Part shown: one piece after another, positions 12,481 through 24,917 of the stretch
How positions within the stretch are numbered: the stretch's first letter is position 1
Layout: each line of letters starts with the position of its first letter
Source: Voacanga thouarsii
Lineage: Eukaryota; Streptophyta; Magnoliopsida; Gentianales; Apocynaceae
Reading direction: 5' to 3'
Assembly: GCA_026120185.1 (NCBI GenBank)
Contig: JANUWF010002273.1
Span: forward strand, 1,285,001 to 1,349,000
DNA length: 64,000 bases
Translations under genes and position numbers: made by a program
Notes under the pieces: generated by a model
The model's input: only the letters and a program-made list of their open reading frames with translations
What the model was told of the DNA's origin: nothing
The model's database searches: none

Positions 12481-13597
12481 TATCATCCAGAGTATAATAA
12501 TAACTGCTTCTTTGGTTTTTCTAAGTGTCTCTTTTGGTTATTGCACCCTATAGGATTTGTAAGGTAGAAAAACTGTATTAATGCTAGTATTAAACATTAC
12601 AACTCAAATAAATGTCATAATTTAATGGATTAATGAAGGATAAGGATAAAAATTAAAAAAAAAGTAATAAATATTTTATTGATTTTCTAAAACATTAAAT
12701 AATTGTAAAGGAGAAAAGACTTAAAAAATGACAATTAAAAAAAAAGAAGTAAAACATAAAAAAAAAATCCCTAAATGTCTTAGAAATGATATATTAATTG
12801 TCAGATGTCAGATGTCAATTAATTGTCAAATGATATAATAATATTAGAAGAAGGAATGTGTTTTTTTTTTTTTTCTATTATTGCTTTCATTTTATGTAAG
12901 ATAAATAAATGCAGTAATTCTTTATTAGAGTAAATCTTCAAAGAAAAAAAGTCTTTTGAAAAGAAAATTAAAAAGAATTTAAATAATAATGTTTTGACTC
13001 TTAAATAAGATAGTAACTTAATTAATAAAATAATCTCATAAACTTAAAATAAGACAACTTAAATAGTACTTTTTCTGTTTCAAAATATTTGTTTATGAAA
13101 TTTTTTTATTTTATTTTAAAATATTTATTCATATACATATTTTTAAAACTAATGATTAATTTTTTCCAATTTTATCATCATTTATCCTAAATTAATTACA
13201 CAACTTTTCAAAACTCTTTTTTCTTCTTATTTATTTGGGAATTTTCACCAACCAATAGTTAATAAATATTTTCATCAACCAATAGCTATCATGTTTTTAA
13301 TATAGGCAAAATATAAACTTTATCTAAATTGTAATATTATTTTCAATATCTTTAATCTGTATATAAAAAGTTTCATAAATAAGAATTTTGAAACGGAAGG
13401 AATATATATTTTTCTGTTCCTTTCTTCTGTTGAAAATGGCAACTTTTGGAGTTAATAATTTTTAACTCATGATTAGTTAGCCTAAAACAATTAATGGGAA
13501 TTGTTCTTGACATGTTAGAGATTGTTTTGATTGTGGTAGAAGCCATTTTCATGGTGGGAATCCATAATTAAATATTGTTAAAGTTGGGCTTGGGCCA
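12481..13597. other. AT-rich non-coding tail of the copia locus
   Basis: No RNase H coding and no recognisable gene. It holds short repeats of the type ATTGTCAGATGTC near 12796-12830 and a MITE at 13069-13402. The last bases before 13598 (AAGTTGGGCTTGGGCC) may be a degraded polypurine tract. Confidence 0.5.
13069..13402. mobile_element. Stowaway-like MITE
   Basis: Terminal inverted repeats of about 33 bp: the left end reads TTCTGTTTCAAAATATTTG and the right end, on the other strand, reads TTCCGTTTCAAAATTCTTA. TA dinucleotides flank both ends (13067-13068 and 13403-13404), as in Tc1/mariner-type MITEs of plants. No coding capacity. Confidence 0.7.
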
Positions 13598-14284
13598 TGT
13601 TTTCACGATCTTCTACTTTTATTTGGCCCAATTAATTAACTCTAACTTGAAAAGGAATAGGAAACATAAAATCTGTAAAGGAATTAGGACTTCCTAATCC
13701 GAATTGGGTTTTAATTTTCCTAAGGCGACATTAAAAGGGGGAACAGAGCCGCCATTAGGGAGAATCCCTTTTCGTGCTTTTTTTTGCTTCTTGCAAGAAA
13801 ATTCGCCGCTTCGATTCTCTCTCCACGATCCATAATTTTGCCTTATCGGGACCGGCGAACTGAGGGGATTTTCGAGGTGATCACAGTTGGTGTGCGTCAA
13901 CAGTGATCTGAGACCGTCTTATCCTGCAAGAAGAGTCGTTGTACCCATCGCACCGGAGTGGGGCGAATAGCTTCTTGAAGGCAAACCAGTATTAGACTGG
14001 TGATTCGGTCAGCAGTACAGTACGTTGCGGCGCAACTTGTCCAGAGGAGTGCCAGCGCTAGGTACATTCTGGTAGAACCGCGAGCAAGTCAATCAGGTAT
14101 ACTATTGATTTGTTTATTAAGTGTGAATTCTGTCTAGTTACATTACGTTTAGACTGTGTGGCCTTGCCGGTATTGTTGATATTTGATAATTGCAATTGTT
14201 AGAGCCCTGATCGGGTATAGGCGGTGCTTGTTCAATTCAGTTGAGTTGCCTGTCTGTGTTCGTAGATACCCTAGTTGACTAACA
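13598..14284 (+). repeat. 3' LTR of the decayed copia element
   Basis: Second copy of the 8110-8807 LTR, starting TGTTTTCA and ending CTAACA. The two diverge by scattered substitutions and short deletions. Confidence 0.8.
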
Positions 14285-14534
14285 TTTTCCTCGATAAAAG
14301 TGTAAATCGGTTGATAGAAAAAGCAAAAACTGCCAGCATACTCCACTCAGTTTTATAGAGGATGAAGTCAAGTTTTATTAAAGAAAAAAAAAAGAAATAA
14401 ATTTGTGTGTGAAGTTGGAGAAAATTTTGGGGAAAAAAATGTCTAACAAAACTTCTCAAACGAAAGATCACCACATCCTTTGAATGCTCAATTAAAATAT
14501 ACCAAAAAATTATTAAAAAAACCATATCCTTCTT

Positions 14535-14559
14535 TATATATATATATATATATATATAT
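14535..14559. repeat. (TA)n microsatellite
   Basis: About 12 uninterrupted TA units. Confidence 0.85.
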
Positions 14560-16579
14560 GAAAAGTCATAATTTAGTTGATAATTAATTTTAAATCAGGA
14601 AGCACATTTTTAATAATAATATTAGCTTGCAAAGAAAACTGTAAAAAAAAAAAATTAATTTGTCGCTTTTCAAAAACAAGCGCCATTGACATTGGAAAAA
14701 TTTTAAAGCTCAAACATTTCTAAAATTGCCACACAACCATATTCTTTTCTTTCTTCTCTGGTCTTTGAGCTGAGTTAACTTTGGAGATAAGTTTTGGATA
14801 TTTCTCTCTTTACCACTAATGTAAAAAGTCTCTCTTTTACCACAAGTATAAAATTTTTCTAATAAAAAAGTGGGCTTATATTTATTATACATTATTAAAT
14901 TAACATAATTCATGGATTAGGTACGTTCCATACGATACTTAAATGGTTTTATGGATTAAAAGAAAATGGCAGTATAATGTACGCATAATAAAGACTTCAT
15001 AAAGATTAAAGGGAAAAAAAAAAGTTGTAGTATAATGACTATATATACTCATATATAAATAGTGTAACACTGTGCACATATGTCAAAAAAAAATCTATGT
15101 GCCAAAGATTGTTAATTTTGTGAACATAACCACTACTTAATTGATAAAAAGTATTAAATTTTAGCAAAGAAGCTGTAAAAATAGTGAATTTTATACTTTT
15201 CTGCATTGGCTCAATGAGCAAGTAAATGACTAAATGGTAAATTTTCTCCATGGCATCTACCAATAATCAGCAATGAGATGGGGAATTCTTTAGAAAAAGA
15301 ACAAGTATTGTTAGGCAAGTGAGAAGGACTATCCTCCTCTCTACAATTAGATTTGTGTCCGTTTGCTTCGCGTGGAGGCAAGGGATGAACTGTGAGATAA
15401 AAAGGACGCTGGCAGCTCTCTCATCACATGACCCTCTCAAGCAAAGGAATTTAAACTCTCAATTTGACAAATATACTATTAAACTTGTAAGTTATGGGTC
15501 TCAACGTTTTGATACTTAATTTATAGTTAAAAAAAAATCCATTTTTTATTTTGTGCTCATCTTAGATAGGAGAAAGGAAAACATATCCGAAAATATTTTT
15601 ACTCATGTAAAAAAATATACTTTTCAAATAATAATTATAATTCGAATTAGATATTTTTTACTAAAAGAAACTTTAATAATCCCTTACGAGAAATTCAGGA
15701 AAAGAAAGAACAAAAACGAATTCGTTAACAAATTAATAAATGGCTTTTTTCTTTAACTTTTGAATAGAGAAATAAAGTAAAGTGGGATATGTATGACGGA
15801 CAGAAGGGATTGCTTGTTTGCCCACTCATCCAAAGGAACAGAAACAGGTAGAGAGATTCATTGATCCATTCAATTCATCCATCAAAAAACAATATATGTA
15901 TATATGTATATATGTATATATGTGTGTACAAATGCACATGCGTGACATAACAGTCGCAAAGGGCCTCATGGTCTGTGATGCCATCCATATATTACAACCT
16001 TTCTCATTATACAATTAATTAGCTGCTTGTAGACATCCATAACATTATTGTTATCTTTGTTTTCTTAAGATTCTTCTTTTTTGCTTCATAAAACTTTTCA
16101 AGTCAGAGGCAGAAGGACAACTTGGATAGCGATTCCATAGATGTGATTATAAAAGCTTTTTTTTCCCCCTTTTTAATTTCCCTTTTTATGCAATCCATTA
16201 AATGTTTGAAAATATTTGAATAGGTATTTTGCTAATAAACATGGCATTATTTGCAATAAGTTTAGTATATTGTTACTATGATTTTGCCCTAAATGTGGAT
16301 TAAATCTATGCATATTTTTGTAATCTTTTTTCAATGTAAGATGACTCATAAAGTACTAGGAAAATATTATACATAAAAGTTTCTATTTAATGAATTGGGG
16401 ATAATGAGATTTATCAAAAAGTGTTTCTATTTAATGTGGGAAAAGCATGCTTTTTATTCCTAATTTAGAACCCCGTCTTATCAAATTTGTATAGTGTAAG
16501 TATTTAACAATTTATGTTCTAAATTTTCATTTTATTTTACTTTTTCAACCTACTTATCTTGCCTCTTATATACTATAGA

Positions 16580-17165
16580 GACAGGGAGAAGGCCTAATTT
16601 TTTTATAGAAAATTATTTTTGCCTTAAAAATTCTTTTTAATTTTTACCTTTTACCTTTTAAAATTATTCAAAAAATCTTTAATATATTTTTATATATAAT
16701 TTATCCTCTGCCCCAAGTTCTTAGTTCCGTCATTGATATACTAGAAGGATGGATGTAATGTAAGTTAAGTTTATAACACTATAGAAGGAGAGCATTTCTT
16801 TACTTAATACTCTCATAAACAATAAGCAATTTAAATAGTGACCGATCGACTCTTAAAAGCCTCATCTTTATAGCATATTGCAAGGATAGGATGGCAATAC
16901 GGGAAGGGGATTAAAAGTCTCAGCCCCATATCCCATCCTCGACTTGTTAGGACAAACTCATACTGCCTCGGGCCCCAACCCATCTCAGGCGGCCAAATGC
17001 AAATTTTTAAATATTTTTATTTTTATTTTTAACAAAATTAAAATGTTTAAATTTTACCTTTCATTTAAATTTTTAATAAAAATTGTAACATTATCTTTTA
17101 ATATATTATTTCATATAATTTGACCTCTCTTAATTCTAAAATTTTAGTTCTGTCCTTAATCTCAA
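16580..17165 (+). repeat. Two copies of a dispersed AT-rich repeat with a conserved end
   Basis: Segments near 16580-16740 and 17000-17160 share an order of motifs: a TTTTTAA-rich block, then CTTTTAATATATT-like, ATATAATTT, and a tail like TTAGTTCTGTC or TTAGTTCCGTC. Related segments occur at 22135-22265 and, more weakly, 25735-25845. A non-autonomous transposon is possible, but I could not define its termini. A GC-richer stretch (16890-16990, with GGATGGCAATACGGGA) lies between the first two copies. Confidence 0.35.
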
Positions 17166-17889
17166 CAAGTCACAAACAAAGGAAAATATATTTTTTAATT
17201 AGTCTTAAATTATATATATATGTGTGTGTATATGTAGAGCGAGAGAGAGAATTCAACAGAATCATCATTGAAAAATTCTAACAATTGATAATAAAGTCAG
17301 AAGGTACTACTGCAAATAATAATAAAAAAACAATATCTAAATAAAAATAAATTTCAAGTAATTCAAATTCATATTGGGTGAAAAGGAATTGCAGATAGGA
17401 AGGACATTAAGCATCATAACCCTTGCCACGTTACAGAAAAAAAAAAAAATGAGAATCTATTGGAGGGTTTTAGACGAACGATCAAAGTTAATAGTGTGGT
17501 TTTTGTTGAAAGATTCAGCTAAATAATCCCAGCAAAATTTCAAAGATTATATATTTCCAAGAATTAACTCCTTCAAATTGAAACTAGGGAACTCTAATGC
17601 ACATTTACAGTTATTATTACAAAATTTTACATTTTAGTCCCATATGTCATAACTTGAAATTGCATATTTTATTTTAGGTACAGATTTTAAATATTTAAAG
17701 TTAAAGATTTTGAATAGAAAGACAAACCTGTATGATTCGTGAAAAATGGAAGAAAAAAAAAAGACAGTAAGAAAAAGGTAGTATTTAACAATCAAATTGT
17801 CATTATTTATCTTATCAAAACCTTTAAGAGTGTTTAACTATATTGTATTTTAAAATTAAAAAAAATACTCTTAATATGTTAAATATAAC

Positions 17890-18034
17890 TAAAAAAAAGA
17901 TAAAAAGCCAACGAAGTGCGCCGGACACAGGCCTGTCCCCATTGCCAGTCTCACCTATGCAAAGGAATCACTGACTTGGTAGAGCTAGTCCTGGCCAGGT
18001 TCTCGATTTAAGAATAAAATATTACCATCTCTAT

Positions 18035-18103
<69 letters not shown>
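17890..18103 (+). repeat. Retroposon-like block ending in a long (AAT)n tail
   Basis: A GC-richer block (GTGCGCCGGACACAGGCCTG near 17916-17935, then GTCTCACCTATGCAAAGGAA) leads into ATTACCATCTCTATTTAATA and about 22 AAT units (18036-18103). A short complex body followed by a simple-repeat tail is typical of the 3' end of a SINE or LINE. No tRNA-like promoter boxes are convincing, so it is probably 5' truncated. Confidence 0.45.
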
Positions 18104-18104
<1 letters not shown>

Positions 18105-19344
18105 TTTATTATATATATTTTTTTAGCTGTTGGTGTTGCAAACTAGGGATTCATTCAAGATAGCAAGGGAAATTGGTTTACGGGATTAGTTGGGCACAAA
18201 AGTTTGATTTCTATTGGCTATTTCCCTTTTTATTTTGGAGTTACAAAAATGTTGGCAAACAAAGTAAAACGAGGGTGTGAAATCTAATCCCCTTCAGAAA
18301 TTCATAATAAATTTTGGTTTATGCATATTACAACATAAGGTTGGAAAGCAATAACTTAAATGCATTTTTCCCTCAAAAACTTTGTCATATGAAATTTTGA
18401 TCAAATCCTACGGTGTTATCTAAATTTATATATTGAATTTAATCGACATGTCAACTTTTATTTATTTATTTATTATGTTTTTGCCATCTCCACCAAAGTG
18501 TAGCCAATTTTTATTAATTTTAACCACTTCTTATTCCGTTTTTAATAAGTTGGCCGATAAAGACCAGATGACAAAGTTTTTTAAAAAAAATTACAAACTA
18601 AAATATTAGATAATCTCAAGAAAAAATTTAGATAATAATATGATATTTGCTTATACTTTAAATGATAAAATAAATTTTATCTTTCGAATATTCCATTCAA
18701 TTTGAAAGTTACAAATCCCCATATCGTAACTACAGCAATCTAATTTTTGCAAATGGTAGGTATATCTAATCATATTAATTTCTCTTATAATATTGCCTTT
18801 GATAGATTAAGTTTGACCAATATTTATGAACTTGCAACTTGGGTAGATGGCGATGCGTCGCCACTCACCCGCTTTCTATAAGTATAGAGTTTTTTTTTTT
18901 TTTTAAACTGAATTTCTATATATAGAGAGTTAATTATTTGATTTGTACATGCCTCTTACTTTTAGACCTTGTATGCTTTGATTTAATAAAAATTTAAACA
19001 AAACAATTAATTAACAACAATAATGTTGAGCTAAATTTACATGCTTAGAATCATTATTTGTTTTATTGCAAATTTTAAATTTATTTATTTATTCGTTTTA
19101 AATTTAAGTTCTATTGAAAAATGTATTTAAATTTATTAAGGAGAACATTTATATTTCTATCCAACTTGTAAATTTTTTCTTATTCACGCCGAATTCATTC
19201 TAATATATGCGATTATTATATGTAGTTAAATATAAATACCTCACAATTATGCTAATTTTAAGCCTTTGTTTTGACGCTAAAAGTGCAAATGAAGGAGAAA
19301 AGAGATTTCTTTATCTGTTTACTTAAAGAAAAAATTGAAATACT

Positions 19345-21125
19345 ACAACAACAACAAATTAAGCTTTAATCTCAAGTAATTTAGGGTCGATTATATGAAC
19401 CAATGTTCGGCAACGTGTGGTTATTTACATGAATCCTTTTTCGTCACTTCTTTCCATCGAACGTCATACTCTCATCCAAATCTAACAAAGATATGTCTCC
19501 CCGAATCACCTCTATCCATGTCATTTTAGGCCTACCTCTACCTCTGTCTAACCTATCCTGCCCCACTCTCTCCATCGTTCTAACAAGAGCATCCCTCGAT
19601 CTTCTCTGAACATGTCTAAACCAATGCAAACGACTTTTTCTCATTTTTTCCTCAATAGATGCTACGTCCACCTTTTCCCTAATGATCTCATTTCTAATTC
19701 TATCATTTCTAGTATATCTACACATCCACTATAGCATACGCATCTCAACTACTTTCATTTTTTGAATATGACACCTTTTAGCTGCCCAATATTCCGTACC
19801 ATATAACAAAGTAGATCTTACGGCTGTCCTGTAAAACTTTCCCTTTAAATTCAATGGTACATTATGATTACAGAGAATACCAGTCGCACTCCTCCATTTC
19901 AACCAACCCGCCTTAACTCGGTGTGCAACGTCGCTATCGAGCTCTCCGTCTTTTTAAATAATAGATCCTAGATATTAAAAACAATCAGCTAACGGTATAT
20001 CTCTATCTTCCAAAGTTACACTCTGGGCTATGTTTCTGCTATCACTAAACTTGCATTCCATATACTCTGTTTTACTCCTACTAATTCTGAAGCCCTTGGA
20101 TTCCAATGTTTGCCACTCCAACTCCAATTTAGCATTTACAACGACTCTAATCTCATCAATCAACACAATATCATTCGCAAATAACATACACCATGGCACC
20201 GCATTCTGTATAGTGCAGGTCAACTCATCCATAACGGTTGTAAAGAGGAAATGGCTAAGTGCTGATCCTTAGTGCACCTTGATAGTAATAGGGAACTCTG
20301 TAGTCACTCCGGCGCAAGTCCTTACACTTGTACCTCATACATATCTTTAATGAGAGTAATATACTTTAATGATATACCTTTCTTGGCCAGCATCCACCAA
20401 ACTACTTCTCTAGGTATCTTGTCATAAGTTTTCTCCAAGTCAATAAATACCATATGTAAATCTTTCTTTCTTTCCCTATAATATTCAATCATCTGCCGTA
20501 ATAAATGAATTGCCTCCATAGTGGAACGCCCAAGCATAAAACCAAATTGATTATCTAAAATTTGTATAATGTCTCGTAACCTCTGTTCAATCACTCTCTC
20601 CCAAAGCTTTATAGTATGACTCATGAGTTTAATCCCATGGTAATTGGTACAATCTTGAACATCTCATTTATTCTTGTACAAAGGAATCAGAGTACTCTTC
20701 CTCCACTCTGTAGGCATCTTATTAACTTTATATATCTTGTTGAACAAATTTGTCAGTCACGTAATATCTATGTCTCCTAAACACTTCCAAACTTCGATCG
20801 GTATACCATCCAGTCCTACAGCTTTTTTTGGTCTCATCCTTTTAAGGGCATATGGGATTTCATGCTTTTGAATACGACGAATCCACGCACGGATAATCTA
20901 TTCATTCGAAATCATCAAGTTACCTACACTTGGAACTTGGATTTGACTCCCATTGAATAGCATATTAAAATACAATCTCCATCTCTCCTTTATTTCGTTG
21001 TCCTTAACTAAAACTCTATAGTTATCGTCCTTTACATATTTTACCACACTTATACTCTCGCTGTAACGCGTCAGTCTATATATTTTCTTTTCCCCATCTT
21101 TGGTATCTAACTTTTCATATAAATT
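19345..21125 (-). mobile_element. RTE-type LINE, 5' truncated and mutated
   Basis: The minus strand encodes, in order, a reverse transcriptase thumb-to-finger series and a C-terminal tail. RT parts include IPLYKNK near 20680, the QFGFMLGRSTMEAIHLLRQM block, VFIDLEKTYDKIPREV, and the catalytic box, which reads LFANDIVLIDE instead of the usual F-A-D-D. The 3' part (HWFRHVQRR and RGRGRPKMTW) is typical of plant RTE elements. The 3' end reads TTGTTGTTGTTG on the minus strand, the tail expected of RTE elements. Stops and frameshifts separate the pieces, and the endonuclease domain is absent. Inactive. Confidence 0.88.
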
Positions 21126-22134
21126 AAAATAAATAAAATAAAAAGTGAGCTAATGGTAGGTATCGAAAGTAATTAATAGTATATTGAAATTGAAGGATAT
21201 GAAAGGAAAAGACAAGAGAATAAATAAATTTATATGTTTGAATTGATTTTTACAGAAGAGGGAGATGAAAGAGAGAGAGGAATAGAAGAAATAGTTTAAG
21301 CTAAAAATATTTAATTTAGTTTTCGTACAAATGGACGGAAATGGAAGAAAAGTAAACTAACTTTAATTAATATTTTTTAAGTGAGTAAAATATTTATACT
21401 AACATAAAAACATAAGTAATTATATAAATTAAAACATTATCTCTTCCTTTCATTTCATTCTATTAACTATCTAATCTTTACCATCCTTCTCAAATTTTTC
21501 CACTTTCCTTTTAACTACCCTTCTCTCCTCTCTTCTCCTTTTCCTCAATCCCAACATAGCCTAAGTTTTCTTTTCTTTTTTTGAAGGAAATAGCGTAAGA
21601 TTTGAACTATTTTATTTTAAAAATCATTAGATAAACATAAATAGGAGTAATTATTCCTATCTTACAAATATCCCACAAAAAGGAAAAAAAACTATAATAT
21701 AACTATATTTTAATGAGTGAAAAGAATTTGTATTAATCTATTTAATAATAGAGTTTTATTATTTTATTTATGTTAACTTATATAATAGAATAAAAAACGA
21801 GTATTTTTAAAATATAAAACGAGATAAAATAAATTATGCTATTTATTAAAAAATAATTTAAAAAATGATTAATTCATAATTGGAGTTGCATTGAAGAAGA
21901 CAGGGCTTTGAGAAGGGCGGTTGGTGAGCCTAATAATAGGCTCTTTCCATAGACATACAAACACAAAAGGCGTTGAACACAACAACACGAATGATTAAAG
22001 TCACATGCCAACTAATAATGCTAAAAGTCAGTCCTAATTAAATCATTTTCTATTTTCATAAGCAAATTTTTTAAAAAAATAAATACTACTAAGCATCCAC
22101 ATGCTACTCATCCCATCAATTTTCATTTCCAGGC

Positions 22135-22265
22135 TATACCTTTTTTAAAAATTTTTTAATTTTTATTTGTATTTTTAAAAAATATTATATCACTGTCTTG
22201 TAATATGTTCTTTCATAGAATTCTCAATAACTTAATTTTTTTGTTCTGTTCTAGACTCCATCAAT
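22135..22265 (+). repeat. Third copy of the dispersed AT-rich repeat
   Basis: Shares the CTTGTAATATGTTCTTTCAT-type core and the TTTGTTCTGTTCTAG-type end with the copies near 16.6 and 17.0 kb. Boundaries are uncertain. Confidence 0.35.
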
Positions 22266-23210
22266 TTTAACAGGACGAGAGATAGAGAAAATTGTACAAA
22301 AATATATAAATATTTATATGAAAATATAAAATATAGCAATTCTTAGGTATTGGTCAACATTGGAGCGGCCCCAATTTCCCGCTATTTCTCATAATCTGCT
22401 TTTAATTAAGACATGAACCTAAGTTGTAGAGGTTGATAGAAACAAACTTAGAGGAAATAGGAATTGAATGATCATAGACTTCATTTTATTTTATTTTCCC
22501 CTTTCCCTTTTAACCTTTTTACACGTTAAGAGAGAGGACTTTTATATGAGCTCAAAACCTAACAAGGAATCATTTCATAGTCACCAATTAACTATTTTAG
22601 TTGTAGATGTAGTCCATGAAATTACATTATTGGTCACTGTTTGTTGAGGTTTATTTTTCTCTCTCTTACCTTTTCTTGGTGACCAATTATCTCCATTGTT
22701 TTAATATCATCAAATCATTTATAATAGATTCGACTTTTCCTTTTTGATTTTGTTATTAATAAAAAAATTACAATCGCTATTAAATGATACACATATAAAC
22801 TATGTCTCAAGAGAGGTTTAAATTAGCGTAAAAATCTCAATACCGACTAATTCAAAGATAGATTTAATTTTGTATTTATAAAAAAAAAAAACTACTATTA
22901 ACATCAAAGTTAATATATATATATACACACATCTAAATTTCTAATGAGAGGAAAAAGTCAATCAAATTTCGGACCAATTTTGTAAGCAAGTAAGAAACTT
23001 TGAATGCAAATCTTCCAAACGCGGAAATGAAATGCAAGGTTGGAAACTTGGCGTTTTTTTTAATGCAAGTATATTTTTAGCCAAAGTGGTTTGGCCTTTT
23101 TGGATGTTTCATAGTGTCTCTATTCCAACATTACAGAAGCATTCAAAGAATATTTCTTTCTGTCAAAACACGCCAAGCCTACAATCTAGCATGCCCGGGT
23201 ATTTATTTTA

Positions 23211-23556
23211 TATTCTATCCATTTCAAATTATTTGTTCTATTTAATCCATTATATAAGTATTAAAATAAATATATTTTTTATTAATTAAACTTTAATTTA
23301 TTCTCTTCTCTCTATTTATTAACAAATACTCAAATTCTAAAATTTTGATGTACTATTCCAAATTACTTATCTCTCCTTTTATTTAAATGGGATAAGATTA
23401 TTAGAAAAGAAATTATTTAATATATTTGGAAAATAGTGTGTTATTAAGTAGGGATAAATTTGATATGTTAAATTTTAATTTCCTAACAAAATAGATAATT
23501 TGAAACAAAAATTAAATTAAAAACAAAATAGATAATTTGGGACGGAAGAAATAGTA
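23211..23556. mobile_element. MITE with inverted ends
   Basis: The left end reads CTATCCATTTCAAATTAT. The right end, on the other strand, reads CTTCCGTCCCAAATTAT. TA occurs at both edges. Similar in design to the Stowaway-like elements at 13.1 and 40.1 kb but not the same sequence. Ends are good to a few bases. Confidence 0.55.
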
Positions 23557-24917
23557 ATTTTTATGACGTTGATCATATATAAATCAACTTTTGGTTCTTG
23601 ATTAGAAAGTCTCTTTTATACCTTATAGTAAAGATGACACCATACAGGTAATTTTTTTTTTGATGTTTTCTCCTAAGAATCATACTTGATTACTTTTATA
23701 AAAGACCAAAGTATATATATAAAATACGATTTTTTATAACACAACTTATACTATAAAATAATGAATACAATTCCTTTTTTCCCCAATAATGGAGTATTTT
23801 TATTAATTTTTAAATGTAAATTGGATTCATATTTTGATCACCCGGGCAAGCCAAGTACTAATAATAGATATTGATAATAAATATTAATTAATAAAATAAA
23901 AAAAAGAAGTTCCAAATTCTAAGTAGAATTTCATATTCCTATTTATTTTGAATTCCCTTTCTTTAGAAAGAATTCAAAGTGAAAATAAAAAAAATCAGAA
24001 AAAATAAATTGATACATTTAACATTGTGGTTTGTAATTGTTACATTTGGGCTGCGCGACTGCTATCCTCAATTTCACCAACTCCATTGAATGTGTAAACT
24101 ACTAATCCGTCCCGGTTCCCATTACATTTGATTTGATATACTTACCAGTATTTTAGATAGTTTTAATTTAAAAAAACAAAAATTATTTTTATAATTATTT
24201 ATATCCATCAAAACTCATCAATTCTGTTACTATATATTATTTTCGTACTCTCCTATTTGACAGAAAACACATTCTTAACTTTTTAATATATTATGTTTTT
24301 AATAATTTTTTAACTTTCAGATAAAAATATCTCAAATACTTCTACATAAAAATGTTCTCGTGAAATAGTAGAAAACTTAATATTTATCCCCTTTTTAAAT
24401 CAAAACAAAAATCTACTTTTATATTATATCTATTTTTATAGTACTCGAACAAGATATATATTTAAAAAAATTTATATAATATAGTGGTCGAATATGTTTA
24501 CTCTTCAGTACACAAATAAATAAAAACAGAAAGAATATAATGTAATTAATTTAAAAAAAAAAGAATGTAATCAAAATAAAAGTGGATGAATTTTTTAAAT
24601 TGAGATCAAAATATATGAAATGAGATTTGTGCACGACATGTGGTTTTAAGTAATTTTGCTATGCACTTACCATATGGAAATCAACAGTGGTCCCGGCAGC
24701 CTGCTCCATTCCGTCACTCCAACTGACTTCTCAAGTCCTTTTAACTTTCCCTCCAAGTCCCATACCCCCTATCCCTGAACCTGATTCCCAGTGCCACCAC
24801 GACCGTCGCCGCTCTCCCGGCCCCTGTCCGCCGCCATCACCACCGACATCATGCTGTAGTTTCTGATACAAACGCCGATACAAACCTTGAGAGTCAAACG
24901 CACGCAGCACTAGTCAC

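Larger units (their letters stand above)
8110..14284 (+). mobile_element. Decayed Ty1/copia element with both LTRs
   Basis: Two same-direction LTRs (8110-8807 and 13598-14284) enclose broken gag-integrase-RT remains in copia order. The flanks do not give a clear 5-bp duplication (ggccg on the left, ttttc on the right), and the DNA after 14284 does not continue the interrupted gag at 8109. The locus has therefore been rearranged or partly deleted since insertion. RNase H is missing and a MITE sits in the 3' non-coding part. Confidence 0.75.
14285..19344. other. Gene-free AT-rich intergenic region
   Basis: About 5 kb with no frame of recognisable coding character. It holds a (TA)n tract at 14535-14559, an ATATGTAT-type tract near 15893-15921, a dispersed repeat in two copies (16580-17165), and a retroposon-like block ending in (AAT)n (17890-18103). 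Otherwise I see nothing. Confidence 0.55.
21126..24917. other. Intergenic AT-rich DNA with MITEs
   Basis: No gene seen. It contains a dispersed repeat (22135-22265), a MITE (23211-23556), and the promoter and 5' leader of the thymidine kinase gene in the last 250 bases, which are visibly C-rich (24690-24860). Confidence 0.5.

Noticed and set aside
18036..18103. AAT array as a possible CRISPR or satellite
   Set aside because: A pure trinucleotide run with no spacers; a microsatellite tail.
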